Part shown: positions 36,465 through 44,327 of the stretch, piece after piece | Numbering within the stretch: the first letter of the stretch is position 1 | How the letters are laid out: each line of letters starts with the position of its first letter | From: Candidatus Saccharicenans subterraneus | Lineage (GTDB): Bacteria > Acidobacteriota > Aminicenantia > Aminicenantales > Saccharicenantaceae | Assembly (NCBI GenBank): GCA_003426165.1 | Contig: QUAH01000002.1 | Coordinates: forward strand, 186,001 to 250,000 | Length of the DNA stretch: 64,000 nt | Direction of reading: 5' to 3' | Program-made: the position numbers and the translations under genes | The notes under the pieces: generated by a model | Database searches by the model: none | What the model was told of the DNA's origin: nothing | The model's input: the letters and a program-made list of their open reading frames with translations, nothing else

Positions 36465-38045
36465 TCAGGATAGGAGCTTACGCTTCTTCAGCCAGCGCTC
36501 ACGCAACCTCACCGAATCCAATCCCAGGTAGTTGCCCTTAGACATGATATTCCTGCCCGCGTTTTCAAAGCGCAGGGTGTGCTTGCCCGGGGCCAGCTTG
36601 AAGCTCCCGAGGTAGATATCCTTAACCTTGAGGACGGGCGAATAAAAATCAAACTCGGTCAGCTTGGGGCTGGCCATGTAATCTTCGGGCTGGCGGACGT
36701 TCTTCCCATCCAGGTAGACGCGGTAAATCCCGTAATCATCGGCGTAGGTGCACCTCAGGATGAGCCCGCGGTATTCTTCTTTCTTGACTTCAAACTCAAC
36801 TTCAAGGATGGGTTCGGCCGAGGCCGGCCTGAAGAGCAGTTGCCCTTCGCCCGTCCAGTCATAGCCTTTCTGAAGTTCGACCACTGCCGGCGAGTGTTTG
36901 GCGGTGGCCAGGAGCGTTTTTCCCTCAAAGATTATATCCAGGTTGGGCAGAATTCTTTTCTCCAGCGGCGGCAACCTGGTGAAACGCTTGGGCTGTCCCA
37001 CCTGGTACCAGAAAGCCACCGTGGCGATATCGTCCTCGCGTTCCACGTGGCCTTCCACCTTGCCGCTTTCGGTTTCATCTTCGGTTATCCAGCCGGTGTG
37101 CTCAATCTCGAAGCGCAACGACCTGGAAAACCTGACCGGGTCGGCGATATGCCAGCGATAGAGGCAGTACTCGGTGCCCAGGTCCTCAAAATCGCTGCTC
37201 ATGTAGGTACAGCCAAAATAGGGAAACTGGGTTTCGTTCAGGCCCCAGGCCATCAGGAAATAGTCTTCGGTGCCCGTGCCCTGGATGGTCGGCTTGGTAT
37301 CGCCATCAATGTAGAAGCGGGCATCGCCCTCGCCAAACCAGAACGGGCTGCGGGAACGAACCGACATGACCGTTCCCACGTAGTGCCCCTGGCCCTCAGC
37401 TTCCAGGATCAGGTAATCGCGGCCAGCCTTCTCCGGGAATTCGTTCCGGTACTGGGCGCAGAAGTAGGGAGTGCTGTCCGGAAGCGCGGGTTCTTCGGTA
37501 TAGTCAATGTGGTAGTAGAAGCTTCGGACATTCTTGGCCGGGCTCTCGTTGGTCACGGTGATCAGGGCCCGCTTATAAAAGGGCATCGGCCAGTAGCAGT
37601 TGTAGCCGTCGCCGCTTTCCACCTGGACGGGAAGCGACTTGAGCTCCAGGCGGTAGCCGAAGCCGGCTCCAAAGAAATCTCCGATGGGAGCTTCCACCGC
37701 CGGCTCCGTGGCTCCATCCCAGTACATCCGCAACACGATTTCATCGGGGCGGGCCGAGCCGGCCGCTTCCAGCCAGTTGGGTCGGGCCTCGTTAAAGGTG
37801 AGCCAGATGTGGCGGATAACTCCGGGCCCCTGGATATCAGCCAGGACTTTGGTCTCCCCGGGAGCGATGATTTTAATCCGGTCGGCGTTGCTGTTGAGGT
37901 TGGGGTCAGAGGAAGTGATGGCCCGGGAGCGTCCTTTTTTAATCTGCAGCAGGTCCCCCAGGTCCTGGCTCCAGGCAGCTGAAGCCAGGTTTATAACGAT
38001 GACCGAGCAAATTAGAAAAATCGGGAGAACATTCTTTCCTCTCAT
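36465..38045 (-). CDS. exported DUF2961 (GH172-type) glycosidase
   Basis: 526 residues. Start at 38045, where GGAAGGAGG lies upstream and a signal peptide begins (KNVLPIFLICSVIVINLASA); a longer frame to 38153 has no support. DUF2961 hallmarks: GPGVIRHIWLTF near the N-terminus, EAPIGDFFGAGFG, YNCYWPMPFYKRA and GTGTEDYFLMAWG. This family is now GH172, with members acting on alpha-D-fructofuranosides and arabinofuranosides. A C-terminal beta-sandwich (about 400-526) with GSFKLAPGKHTLRF is carbohydrate-binding-like. Periplasmic or secreted glycan degradation; substrate not determinable. Confidence 0.87.
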   Translation of the reverse strand: MRGKNVLPIFLICSVIVINLASAAWSQDLGDLLQIKKGRSRAITSSDPNLNSNADRIKIIAPGETKVLADIQGPGVIRHIWLTFNEARPNWLEAAGSARPDEIVLRMYWDGATEPAVEAPIGDFFGAGFGYRLELKSLPVQVESGDGYNCYWPMPFYKRALITVTNESPAKNVRSFYYHIDYTEEPALPDSTPYFCAQYRNEFPEKAGRDYLILEAEGQGHYVGTVMSVRSRSPFWFGEGDARFYIDGDTKPTIQGTGTEDYFLMAWGLNETQFPYFGCTYMSSDFEDLGTEYCLYRWHIADPVRFSRSLRFEIEHTGWITEDETESGKVEGHVEREDDIATVAFWYQVGQPKRFTRLPPLEKRILPNLDIIFEGKTLLATAKHSPAVVELQKGYDWTGEGQLLFRPASAEPILEVEFEVKKEEYRGLILRCTYADDYGIYRVYLDGKNVRQPEDYMASPKLTEFDFYSPVLKVKDIYLGSFKLAPGKHTLRFENAGRNIMSKGNYLGLDSVRLRERWLKKRKLLS

Positions 38046-38206
38046 GGTCGATTTCCTCCTTCCGTTAAGAAGCAGATTAACTTCCTGCCTAATATATGCC
38101 AAACAGAAGACGGGTAGCAACCAGGAGGAATCCTGCTTAAGAGGACAGGCCACTGATAAAGCGCGAGCGAGGTATCTCTTTTTTCTTATTCAGGTATGAA
38201 TCAATT

Positions 38207-39421
38207 TCAGCCAAAGAATTCTGCCGGGACCGATTTTAACCTGTTGATATCAACCAGGCGGTCGTGCACGTCGAACTTCAAAGCACAGTTGACAGAACAG
38301 CTGGAACAACCGGCGCAGGGATTGTCGGGCAGGTTGAGTGAGCTAACCAGCTCGTGGGCCGCGGCCAGGTTCTTGTAGCCGTAGGCATACATGTAGGCCC
38401 GCATCATCTCGGGAATGGGCAGGGCCTTCGGGCACTGCGGGACACAGCGCTCGCAGCCCTGGCAGTACAGCCCGGCCAGGTTCTGGGTTTCGCCCATCTT
38501 CAGGTCGTAGAGCTCTTCGGGAGTCAGCTTCAGGTCCTTGACCACTTCCAGGTTGCTCTTGAGCTGGTCAAAGGTGGTCATTCCAGGAATGGAGGTGGTC
38601 AGGTTGGGGTTCTGCATGGCCCACTTCAGGGCAGCCTTGGTGTTAATGGGCTGGGTGCGCTGCTTATCCCAGAAGGCCCCGGCCATGGTCTTCATGGCCA
38701 CCAGGCCAATACCGGCTGCGGCCGCCTCGGCCATGGCCGCATCCAGCTCCTTGATATTTTCCTTCCTGAAATTATAGGCCGTAAGCACCACGTCGTAGAT
38801 CCTGGCTTCCAGGGCCGCCCGGATTACTTCGTGCTCGTTGGAGTGAGTGGAGACGCCGATGAAGCGCGCCTTGCCTGATTTCTTAACCTGTTCCATGACC
38901 TTGAGGTTTTCCTCGGCCAGGACATTGTCGCGCTTGCTAAGGTTGTGGAGGTAGAGAATATCCACGTATTCCAGGCCAAGGCGCTGCAGGGAGATATCCA
39001 CCATTTCCAGGAACCTCTCGCCCTCGCGGACCTTGGTAGCGATGAAATAGCTATCCCTCGGCCGGCCCTTGAGCACCTGGCCGATGATCTCCTCGTTGCG
39101 GCCACGCTGGTAACCGTGGGCGGTGTCCAGGTGGACCAGGCCCGAGTCCAGGGCCGCGCGCACCAGCTCCGGGTTATCGGAATTCATGACTCCCATTGAG
39201 ACCACGGGCAGGACGACGCCGGTTCGACCCAGGGTCCGGTAGATAAAGCCTTCGCGGCGTCCGCCCGGCGGTTGAGGTCCGGAAGCAGTTGCCGCTTGTT
39301 TTTTCGTATCCTGTTTTTTCTTCTTGTCGTCAGCTAAAAGCAGGCCGGTGGCCCCGGTTGTCACCAGGCCGGTTAAACCGACCTTCAAAAAATCGCGCCG
39401 GTTGAGGGCAGACTTCTTCAT
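38207..39421 (-). CDS. Tat-exported aldo/keto reductase with two [4Fe-4S] motifs
   Basis: 404 residues from ATG 39421 (AAGGAGGAG upstream). Tat signal LNRRDFLKVGLTGLVTTG, then a lysine-rich linker. The AKR barrel has the catalytic tetrad Asp99, Tyr104, Lys130 and His159. The C-terminal ferredoxin-type extension carries CQGCERCVPQC (Cys320, 323, 326, 330) and CAGCSSCSVNC (Cys369, 372, 375, 379). This architecture is common in anaerobes. The clusters suggest electron supply from a redox partner rather than only NADPH. Substrate unknown. Its neighbours act on sugars. Confidence 0.9.
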   Translation of the reverse strand: MKKSALNRRDFLKVGLTGLVTTGATGLLLADDKKKKQDTKKQAATASGPQPPGGRREGFIYRTLGRTGVVLPVVSMGVMNSDNPELVRAALDSGLVHLDTAHGYQRGRNEEIIGQVLKGRPRDSYFIATKVREGERFLEMVDISLQRLGLEYVDILYLHNLSKRDNVLAEENLKVMEQVKKSGKARFIGVSTHSNEHEVIRAALEARIYDVVLTAYNFRKENIKELDAAMAEAAAAGIGLVAMKTMAGAFWDKQRTQPINTKAALKWAMQNPNLTTSIPGMTTFDQLKSNLEVVKDLKLTPEELYDLKMGETQNLAGLYCQGCERCVPQCPKALPIPEMMRAYMYAYGYKNLAAAHELVSSLNLPDNPCAGCSSCSVNCALKFDVHDRLVDINRLKSVPAEFFG

Positions 39422-39474
39422 GCTCTCCTCCTTTTCCATCCAGCTTACCCGATTCCCCCCTTCCAGTCAACAAC

Positions 39475-39571
39475 AGGGGACACCTGCTGGTGTCCCCTTT
39501 TCCGCTCGTTTTTCGCTTCTTTTCTCGGGGGGACCTCCCCACAAAAAATGGGGACACCTTCAAGTGTCCCC
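39475..39571. repeat. two related GGGGACAC hairpins in a divergent promoter region
   Basis: Hairpin 1 (39475-39498) has a ten-base stem AGGGGACACC/GGTGTCCCCT and loop TGCT, followed by TTTTCC. Hairpin 2 (39550-39571) has stem GGGGACAC/GTGTCCCC and loop CTTCAA, followed by TTTTTCC. Between them CCTCCCC and TGGGG can also pair. Both flanking genes point away, so neither hairpin can be an ordinary terminator of a neighbour. The repeated stem suggests REP-like elements of the kind moved by REP-associated (Y1/RAYT) transposases. No such transposase is in the window. Confidence 0.65.
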
Positions 39572-39633
39572 TTTTTCCTTATTGTAAATGTTTCGAAATA
39601 AGTCTATCCTGATTTTCAAAAGGAGAGCCAAAG

Positions 39634-41394
39634 ATGCTTACCAGATTCTCCAGAAAGCTTAGAAAGTTATCAGGCAAATTTAATTCATCATTTTCATCAT
39701 TGAGACTTTTCTTTTCTTTCCTTCTTGTAATCGCCCTTTTCTTAACTTTACAGACCGGTTGTGCCCGAAAGTCGGAGCCAGCCGACCTGATAATAACCGG
39801 AGCCAAGGTTTACACGGTCAATCCGGCCCAGCCCTGGGCTGAAGCGGTGGCCATAAAGGGCGAGCAAATTGTTTTCGTCGGTTCCAGCAAGCAGGTCAAA
39901 AAATATGCCGGCCCAACTACAAAAATCATCCAGGCCGGTGGCCGCCTGCTGCTTCCGGGTTTCCAGGATAGCCACGTTCACTTTGTCAGCGGTTCGCTCA
40001 ATCTCAACCGGGTGGACCTGGCCGGCACCAGGAACGTCGAGGAAATCCAGGCCCGCATCAGGCAGTTTGCGTCCGAGCACCCCGACCTGCCCTGGATCCA
40101 GGGACGGGGCTGGATGTATTCGGCCTTTCCCGGCGACATGCCCCACAAGAAATTTCTGGATGAAGTGGTCCCCGACCGCCCGGCCATCATGCGCTGCGCC
40201 GACGGCCACACCAGCTGGGTCAACAGCCGGGCCCTGGCCCTGGCCGGCATAACCCGCCGCACGCCGGACCCGCCGGACGGTAAAATTGTCCGCGACGAGA
40301 AGGGCGAGCCGACCGGCGCCCTGCTGGAAGGAGCCAGCGGCCTGGTCAGCCGCCTCATCCCCGAGCCCAGCCCCGAAGAAAGGCTGGCCGCCCTGCGTAC
40401 CGGCCTGCAGGAAGCCGCTCGCTGGGGCGTAACCTGTGTCCACGGCCTCGGCGGCGAGTTTGAGGACCTGGAGCTTTTCGCCCGGCTCCGCCAGGAAGGC
40501 GCCTTGACCCTGCGCCTGGTGGTAACTATGTGGGTGGATGAGCCCGGGCCGAAAGAAAGCGATTTCCAGGCCTACGAACAGGCCCGCTCTAAATTTAACG
40601 ACAACTGGCTGGCCGCCCGTGGCGTCAAGCTGATGCTGGACGGGGTCATCGATTCCGGCACCGGTGCCATGCTCGACCCTTACGAAGAAATGAAGGGCAA
40701 CAAGGGCAAGCTCTTCTGGGAACCCGCCGACTACATCAACGCGGTCATGGAGTTCAGCCGCCGCGGTATCCAGGTTTCAACCCACTCCATCGGCGACCTG
40801 GCCATCCGCCTGACCCTCGACGCCTACGAAAAAGCGCTTAAAGAGAGCGGCCATCCCGAGTTGCGCCATAAGATTGAGCACGTGGAGTGCGTGGCCGCCG
40901 ACGATTTCGCCCGGTTCAATAATCCCGGGATCATCACCAGCTTCCAGCCGCTCCACGCCGACCCCGACCCGGTCTGGATGGCGGCCTGGATAAAGAACGT
41001 CGGCCCGGAGCGCGAGCAACGAGCCTTTCCCTGGAAATCCGTTCTCAAGGCCGGCGGCCACCTGGCCTTCGGCAGCGACTGGCCGGTGGTCACCATCAAC
41101 CCCTGGCCCGGGCTGCAGATGGCCGTAACCCGGGAAGACTGGGAAGGTCAGCCGTCCGGCGGCTGGATTCCGGGAGAGAAGCTGAGCCTGGAAGAAGCCA
41201 TCCAGGCCTACACCCTGGGCGGGGCCTATGCCCTCAACGAAGAGAACCTTCGCGGTTCCATCGAACCCGGCAAACTGGCAGACCTGATCCTTCTTTCCCA
41301 GAACATCTTCGAAATCCCGGCCCGCGACATCCGCCACACCCATTCAGTGCTGACCGTTGTCGGCGGCCGCATTGTGTACGAATCGCTGAAATGA
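39634..41394 (+). CDS. exported amidohydrolase, YtcJ-like (amidohydrolase family 3)
   Basis: 586 residues, AAAGGAGAG before the ATG. N-terminal signal with lipobox LQTGC makes it a probable lipoprotein. The metal-dependent hydrolase core: LLLPGFQDSHVHFVSG (HxH metal ligands), later STHSIGDLAI, HKIEHVECV and FGSDWPVVTINPW (catalytic Asp), and the closing YALNEENLRGSIEPGKLADLI typical of the family. YtcJ-type enzymes hydrolyse unknown amides or act on aromatic compounds. It stands alone and diverges from the ferredoxin-type AKR. Confidence 0.9.
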   Translation: MLTRFSRKLRKLSGKFNSSFSSLRLFFSFLLVIALFLTLQTGCARKSEPADLIITGAKVYTVNPAQPWAEAVAIKGEQIVFVGSSKQVKKYAGPTTKIIQAGGRLLLPGFQDSHVHFVSGSLNLNRVDLAGTRNVEEIQARIRQFASEHPDLPWIQGRGWMYSAFPGDMPHKKFLDEVVPDRPAIMRCADGHTSWVNSRALALAGITRRTPDPPDGKIVRDEKGEPTGALLEGASGLVSRLIPEPSPEERLAALRTGLQEAARWGVTCVHGLGGEFEDLELFARLRQEGALTLRLVVTMWVDEPGPKESDFQAYEQARSKFNDNWLAARGVKLMLDGVIDSGTGAMLDPYEEMKGNKGKLFWEPADYINAVMEFSRRGIQVSTHSIGDLAIRLTLDAYEKALKESGHPELRHKIEHVECVAADDFARFNNPGIITSFQPLHADPDPVWMAAWIKNVGPEREQRAFPWKSVLKAGGHLAFGSDWPVVTINPWPGLQMAVTREDWEGQPSGGWIPGEKLSLEEAIQAYTLGGAYALNEENLRGSIEPGKLADLILLSQNIFEIPARDIRHTHSVLTVVGGRIVYESLK

Positions 41395-41653
41395 GGTCCG
41401 CCCTGATCTTTTTTAGAAAGTAAGGAATACAAGGATAAAACAAGAATAGAAGTTAATAAAAGGGCTGGGGTGATTTGCTTATCATTTCAGACCTGTTCTA
41501 AAGGCGCCACCTATTCGACCAAAAAATATGAGCCGTCATACTTTTTTGCATTTCAGATACAGGCCTCAAATATAACGAAACAGGCCCCCGGCCATCCCCT
41601 CCTAATAAGAATCCCTAAAAAATTTTCGCCCCCGTTCCTACTCATGTCAGAAA

Positions 41654-41989
41654 TCAATCCGCATGGAACCTGTGGAGCATCCTGTGCACCACCGGGGCCA
41701 TGACGATGCCGACCAGGGCAATAAAAACCAGTCCGCTGAACAGGGCATAAGCTGAGGCAAAAATTTTGGCTGCGGTTGACTTGAGCGGATTAAAGGGACC
41801 CATTCCCCCGAGAATCATGGAGGCCTCGTACAGGGAATCAACCCAGCTCAATCCGGCAATCCAGTGATAACCGGCCAGCCCCAGGGAAAGGGCCAGCGCA
41901 ATCAAGATCAAGGCGAAAGCGAGATGGACCAAAATTCTTCTAAAATAAACCCGCCTGGAAGCCAGCTGTTCGTGTTTCCTTTCAAACAT
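41654..41989 (-). CDS. small membrane protein resembling a two-helix channel pore domain
   Basis: 111 residues, AGGGAGG-type site upstream. Helix 1 (about 20-45) is followed by WVDSLYEASMILGGMGPFNP, then a last helix (SAYALFSGLVFIALVGIVMAP) and the basic tail HRMLHRFHAD. The layout M1, re-entrant loop, M2 is that of Ion_trans_2 K+ channel pores, with the segment ILGGMGP where the TVGYGD filter would be. I recall this as a widespread uncharacterised small family. Ion conduction is not established, because the canonical filter is absent. Stands alone on the minus strand. Confidence 0.7.
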   Translation of the reverse strand: MFERKHEQLASRRVYFRRILVHLAFALILIALALSLGLAGYHWIAGLSWVDSLYEASMILGGMGPFNPLKSTAAKIFASAYALFSGLVFIALVGIVMAPVVHRMLHRFHAD

Positions 41990-42242
41990 GCTTTCCCTCC
42001 TTCAATCGATCTCACACAATCAGCACCCTTTGGTTCATTTATTTTATTTCATCCCTCAATTTTAATAAACAGAGTTTCACCGGCCTCGATGAGATAAGGG
42101 CCCGAAGGTATGGACTTTTATCGAAACAATGGAGTAAGCAAGAATCTGATTATTTTTGGATTAAACTCCGGGTTTACATATGAAGGAACCGGACCACAAG
42201 TCCCCACATTTACACAGCCTGTCTTCCCGTGCCGCGAAAAAA

Positions 42243-43637
42243 TCAGGGAACAGTTGGCGTGCTCCCTTTCCTGCCGCGGGCCAGCGAGGCGAAGATACCC
42301 GCAAAATTCAGACCGGCAAAGACCACCAGCGTCAACCGCAGGCTCTTCATAAACAGCGGGTAATTCTCGGGCATGATCCGTACGTTTCCCATGACCACCG
42401 AGATTATCATCATGGTCAAACCCAGGCTGAACATCTGGCCCATCATCCTCATGGTGGCCAGGGTGGCCGAGGCCACTCCGTAGTTCTTCGATTCCACCGA
42501 GCCCATGATGGCATTGGTGTTGGGCGACGAGAAAAGCCCGAACCCCGTCCCCAGGAAAACCAGGCCCAGGACCACCCAGACCAGCGGCGTCCCCTGGCTG
42601 ATAAAAGACAAAGCCACCAGGCCGATTACCGTCAACCCCATCCCGGCCGAGGCCAGCACCCGCGGCGCGATCCGGTCGGAAGCCCTCCCGGCCGCCGGGG
42701 AAAACAGGGCCTGAACAACCGGCTGGGCCACCAGCACCAGCCCGGCCGTCCTTGGCGGGAAGCCATATATGTATTGCAGGTACAGGCTTAATAAGTATCC
42801 AACCGCATAGGTTGAGCTGTAATTTATAAGAGCCGCCAGGTTGGAAAAAGCAAAGGCCCGGTTCTTCCTGAACAGGGCCGTTTCCAGCACCGGGCGCGGC
42901 TGCCGTCCTTCAAAATAAAAGAACAGGATCAAAAGGGCCACTCCGGCTACGGCCAGCCAGAACCCGTAAGCCGCCGGCAACCTGGAAAAACCCAGCATGA
43001 AACTAACCAATCCCAGGCCGTAAATCGCCGACCCCCTGATATCAAAACCAGCAAGGCTCTCTCCCGGCACGGACGGAACATGCTTAAAGGCCCTGGTCAC
43101 CAGGTAAAGGGCCAGGAGTCCAGGCACCAGGGCAAAGAAAAAGACGCTCCGCCAGCCCAGGTAATGAACCAGTAATCCCCCCACCACCGGACCCAGGGAT
43201 AGCCCGGTATAGGTGGCCGCGGTGTTAATTCCCAGCACCCGGCCCCTGTTTTCCGGCGGGAAATGAGAAGCCAGTAGGGCAATGCTGGTTGAAAAAATCA
43301 TGGCCCCGCCTACTCCCTGCACCAGCCTGAAAACAATCAGCGCTACCCCGGAAAAGGCCAGCCCGCTGAGCAGCGCCCCAACCAGGAAGACGCTGATGCC
43401 GGCCACGAAAATTTTCCGGCGGCCGACCGCATCGGCCAGCCGTCCCACCGGCACCAGGAAAACCGCGGTGGTCAGGAGATAGGCGGTCACCGTCCAGCCC
43501 AGGGTAACGGCACTCAGCCCGAAGGTCCTGGCGATATCGGGCAGGGCCAGGTTGATGGCCGAGCCCATGAACGGCGTCAGGAAGGAAGCCAGGGTGGAAG
43601 CCAGCAGGATAAACTTTCTTTCCCTGTCGAGTTTCAT
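42243..43637 (-). CDS. MFS drug-resistance-type exporter (DHA2/EmrB-like)
   Basis: 464 residues with about fourteen predicted membrane helices. The motif-A stretch is GRLADAVGRRKIF after helix 2; motif C is near NTAATYTGLSLGPVVGG in helix 5, marking it as an antiporter. Inner-membrane H+-coupled efflux of amphiphilic compounds; the substrate is unknown. No HlyD-type partner is encoded nearby. Single gene. Confidence 0.9.
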   Translation of the reverse strand: MKLDRERKFILLASTLASFLTPFMGSAINLALPDIARTFGLSAVTLGWTVTAYLLTTAVFLVPVGRLADAVGRRKIFVAGISVFLVGALLSGLAFSGVALIVFRLVQGVGGAMIFSTSIALLASHFPPENRGRVLGINTAATYTGLSLGPVVGGLLVHYLGWRSVFFFALVPGLLALYLVTRAFKHVPSVPGESLAGFDIRGSAIYGLGLVSFMLGFSRLPAAYGFWLAVAGVALLILFFYFEGRQPRPVLETALFRKNRAFAFSNLAALINYSSTYAVGYLLSLYLQYIYGFPPRTAGLVLVAQPVVQALFSPAAGRASDRIAPRVLASAGMGLTVIGLVALSFISQGTPLVWVVLGLVFLGTGFGLFSSPNTNAIMGSVESKNYGVASATLATMRMMGQMFSLGLTMMIISVVMGNVRIMPENYPLFMKSLRLTLVVFAGLNFAGIFASLARGRKGSTPTVP

Positions 43638-43990
43638 GACGGTTTTTCAGTCCAACAGACCGGCAGCTTTAGAGTTAACTAAAATACACTAACAGGGCCA
43701 ATCAATCAAATACTCGCTCACCTTTAATAAATCATAAAAAATACCCTTAGAATTACCGGGACAACGTTTCAAAGATGTTTTCCCGGGCGGCATTCTGATC
43801 ATAGGAGCTGTCTTATTTATTTAAATAAGGATGCCGACACCTGCTCCTGCCTCATCTTGAGAGCTGACAGGGTTGAAGGTATTCCCGCCGCAACACCTGC
43901 CTGATTCAGCCCCGCCTCTTCTCCCCTTCATTTTTCCAGCCTCTGGGCTATAATGATTTAGTAAGAAAAAACCCGCCGGGAGAAAGGGCA
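43638..43990. other. divergent intergenic region with a short inverted repeat
   Basis: Holds the promoters of the MFS gene (minus) and the thiamine-binding gene (plus). An inverted repeat CTTATTTA-TT-TAAATAAG lies at 43812-43829 and may be an operator. I looked for TPP and cobalamin riboswitch cores ahead of the thiamine-binding and B12-dependent genes and did not find them. Confidence 0.4.
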
Positions 43991-44284
43991 ATGGTGATCG
44001 CGGAATTTTCCATCTTTCCGACTTCTGAGGGCTCCTCTGTTAGCCGCTACGTTAAAGAGGTAATAAAGGTAATAGAAAATTCCGGCCTGCGCTCGGAGAC
44101 CGGGGCCATGTCCACCACCATCGAAGCCCCGGACCTGGCCTCCATTCTGAAGGTGGTCTCCGACTGCCACCAGGTTCTACTGAAAATGGGAGCACGTCGC
44201 ATCCATATCGACTTGCGAGTTGACCACCGCCTGGACAAGGAAGCCACCATCGACAGCAAGCTCAGGGCCCTGGGCAAGCGATAA
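43991..44284 (+). CDS. MTH1187/UPF0045-family thiamine-binding protein
   Basis: 97 residues, the full length of the family. It begins MVIAEFSIFPTSEGSSVSRY and contains YVKEVIKVIENSGLRSETGAM and TTIEAPDLASILKVVSDCH, the usual MTH1187/YqgV pattern. Members bind thiamine or a pyrimidine precursor as cytoplasmic ferredoxin-fold oligomers. The nrdJ gene starts 43 bases downstream, so the two are probably co-transcribed; the functional link is unclear. Confidence 0.88.
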   Translation: MVIAEFSIFPTSEGSSVSRYVKEVIKVIENSGLRSETGAMSTTIEAPDLASILKVVSDCHQVLLKMGARRIHIDLRVDHRLDKEATIDSKLRALGKR

Positions 44285-44327
44285 CAATCAAAATCAATAA
44301 ATCATACACCTGGAAAGGGAGGTTAAC

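Noticed and set aside
43638-43990. TPP or cobalamin riboswitch ahead of the thiamine-binding and NrdJ genes
   Set aside because: A CTTGAGAGC stretch loosely recalls the TPP core, but the other conserved blocks are missing, and no cobalamin core was found.
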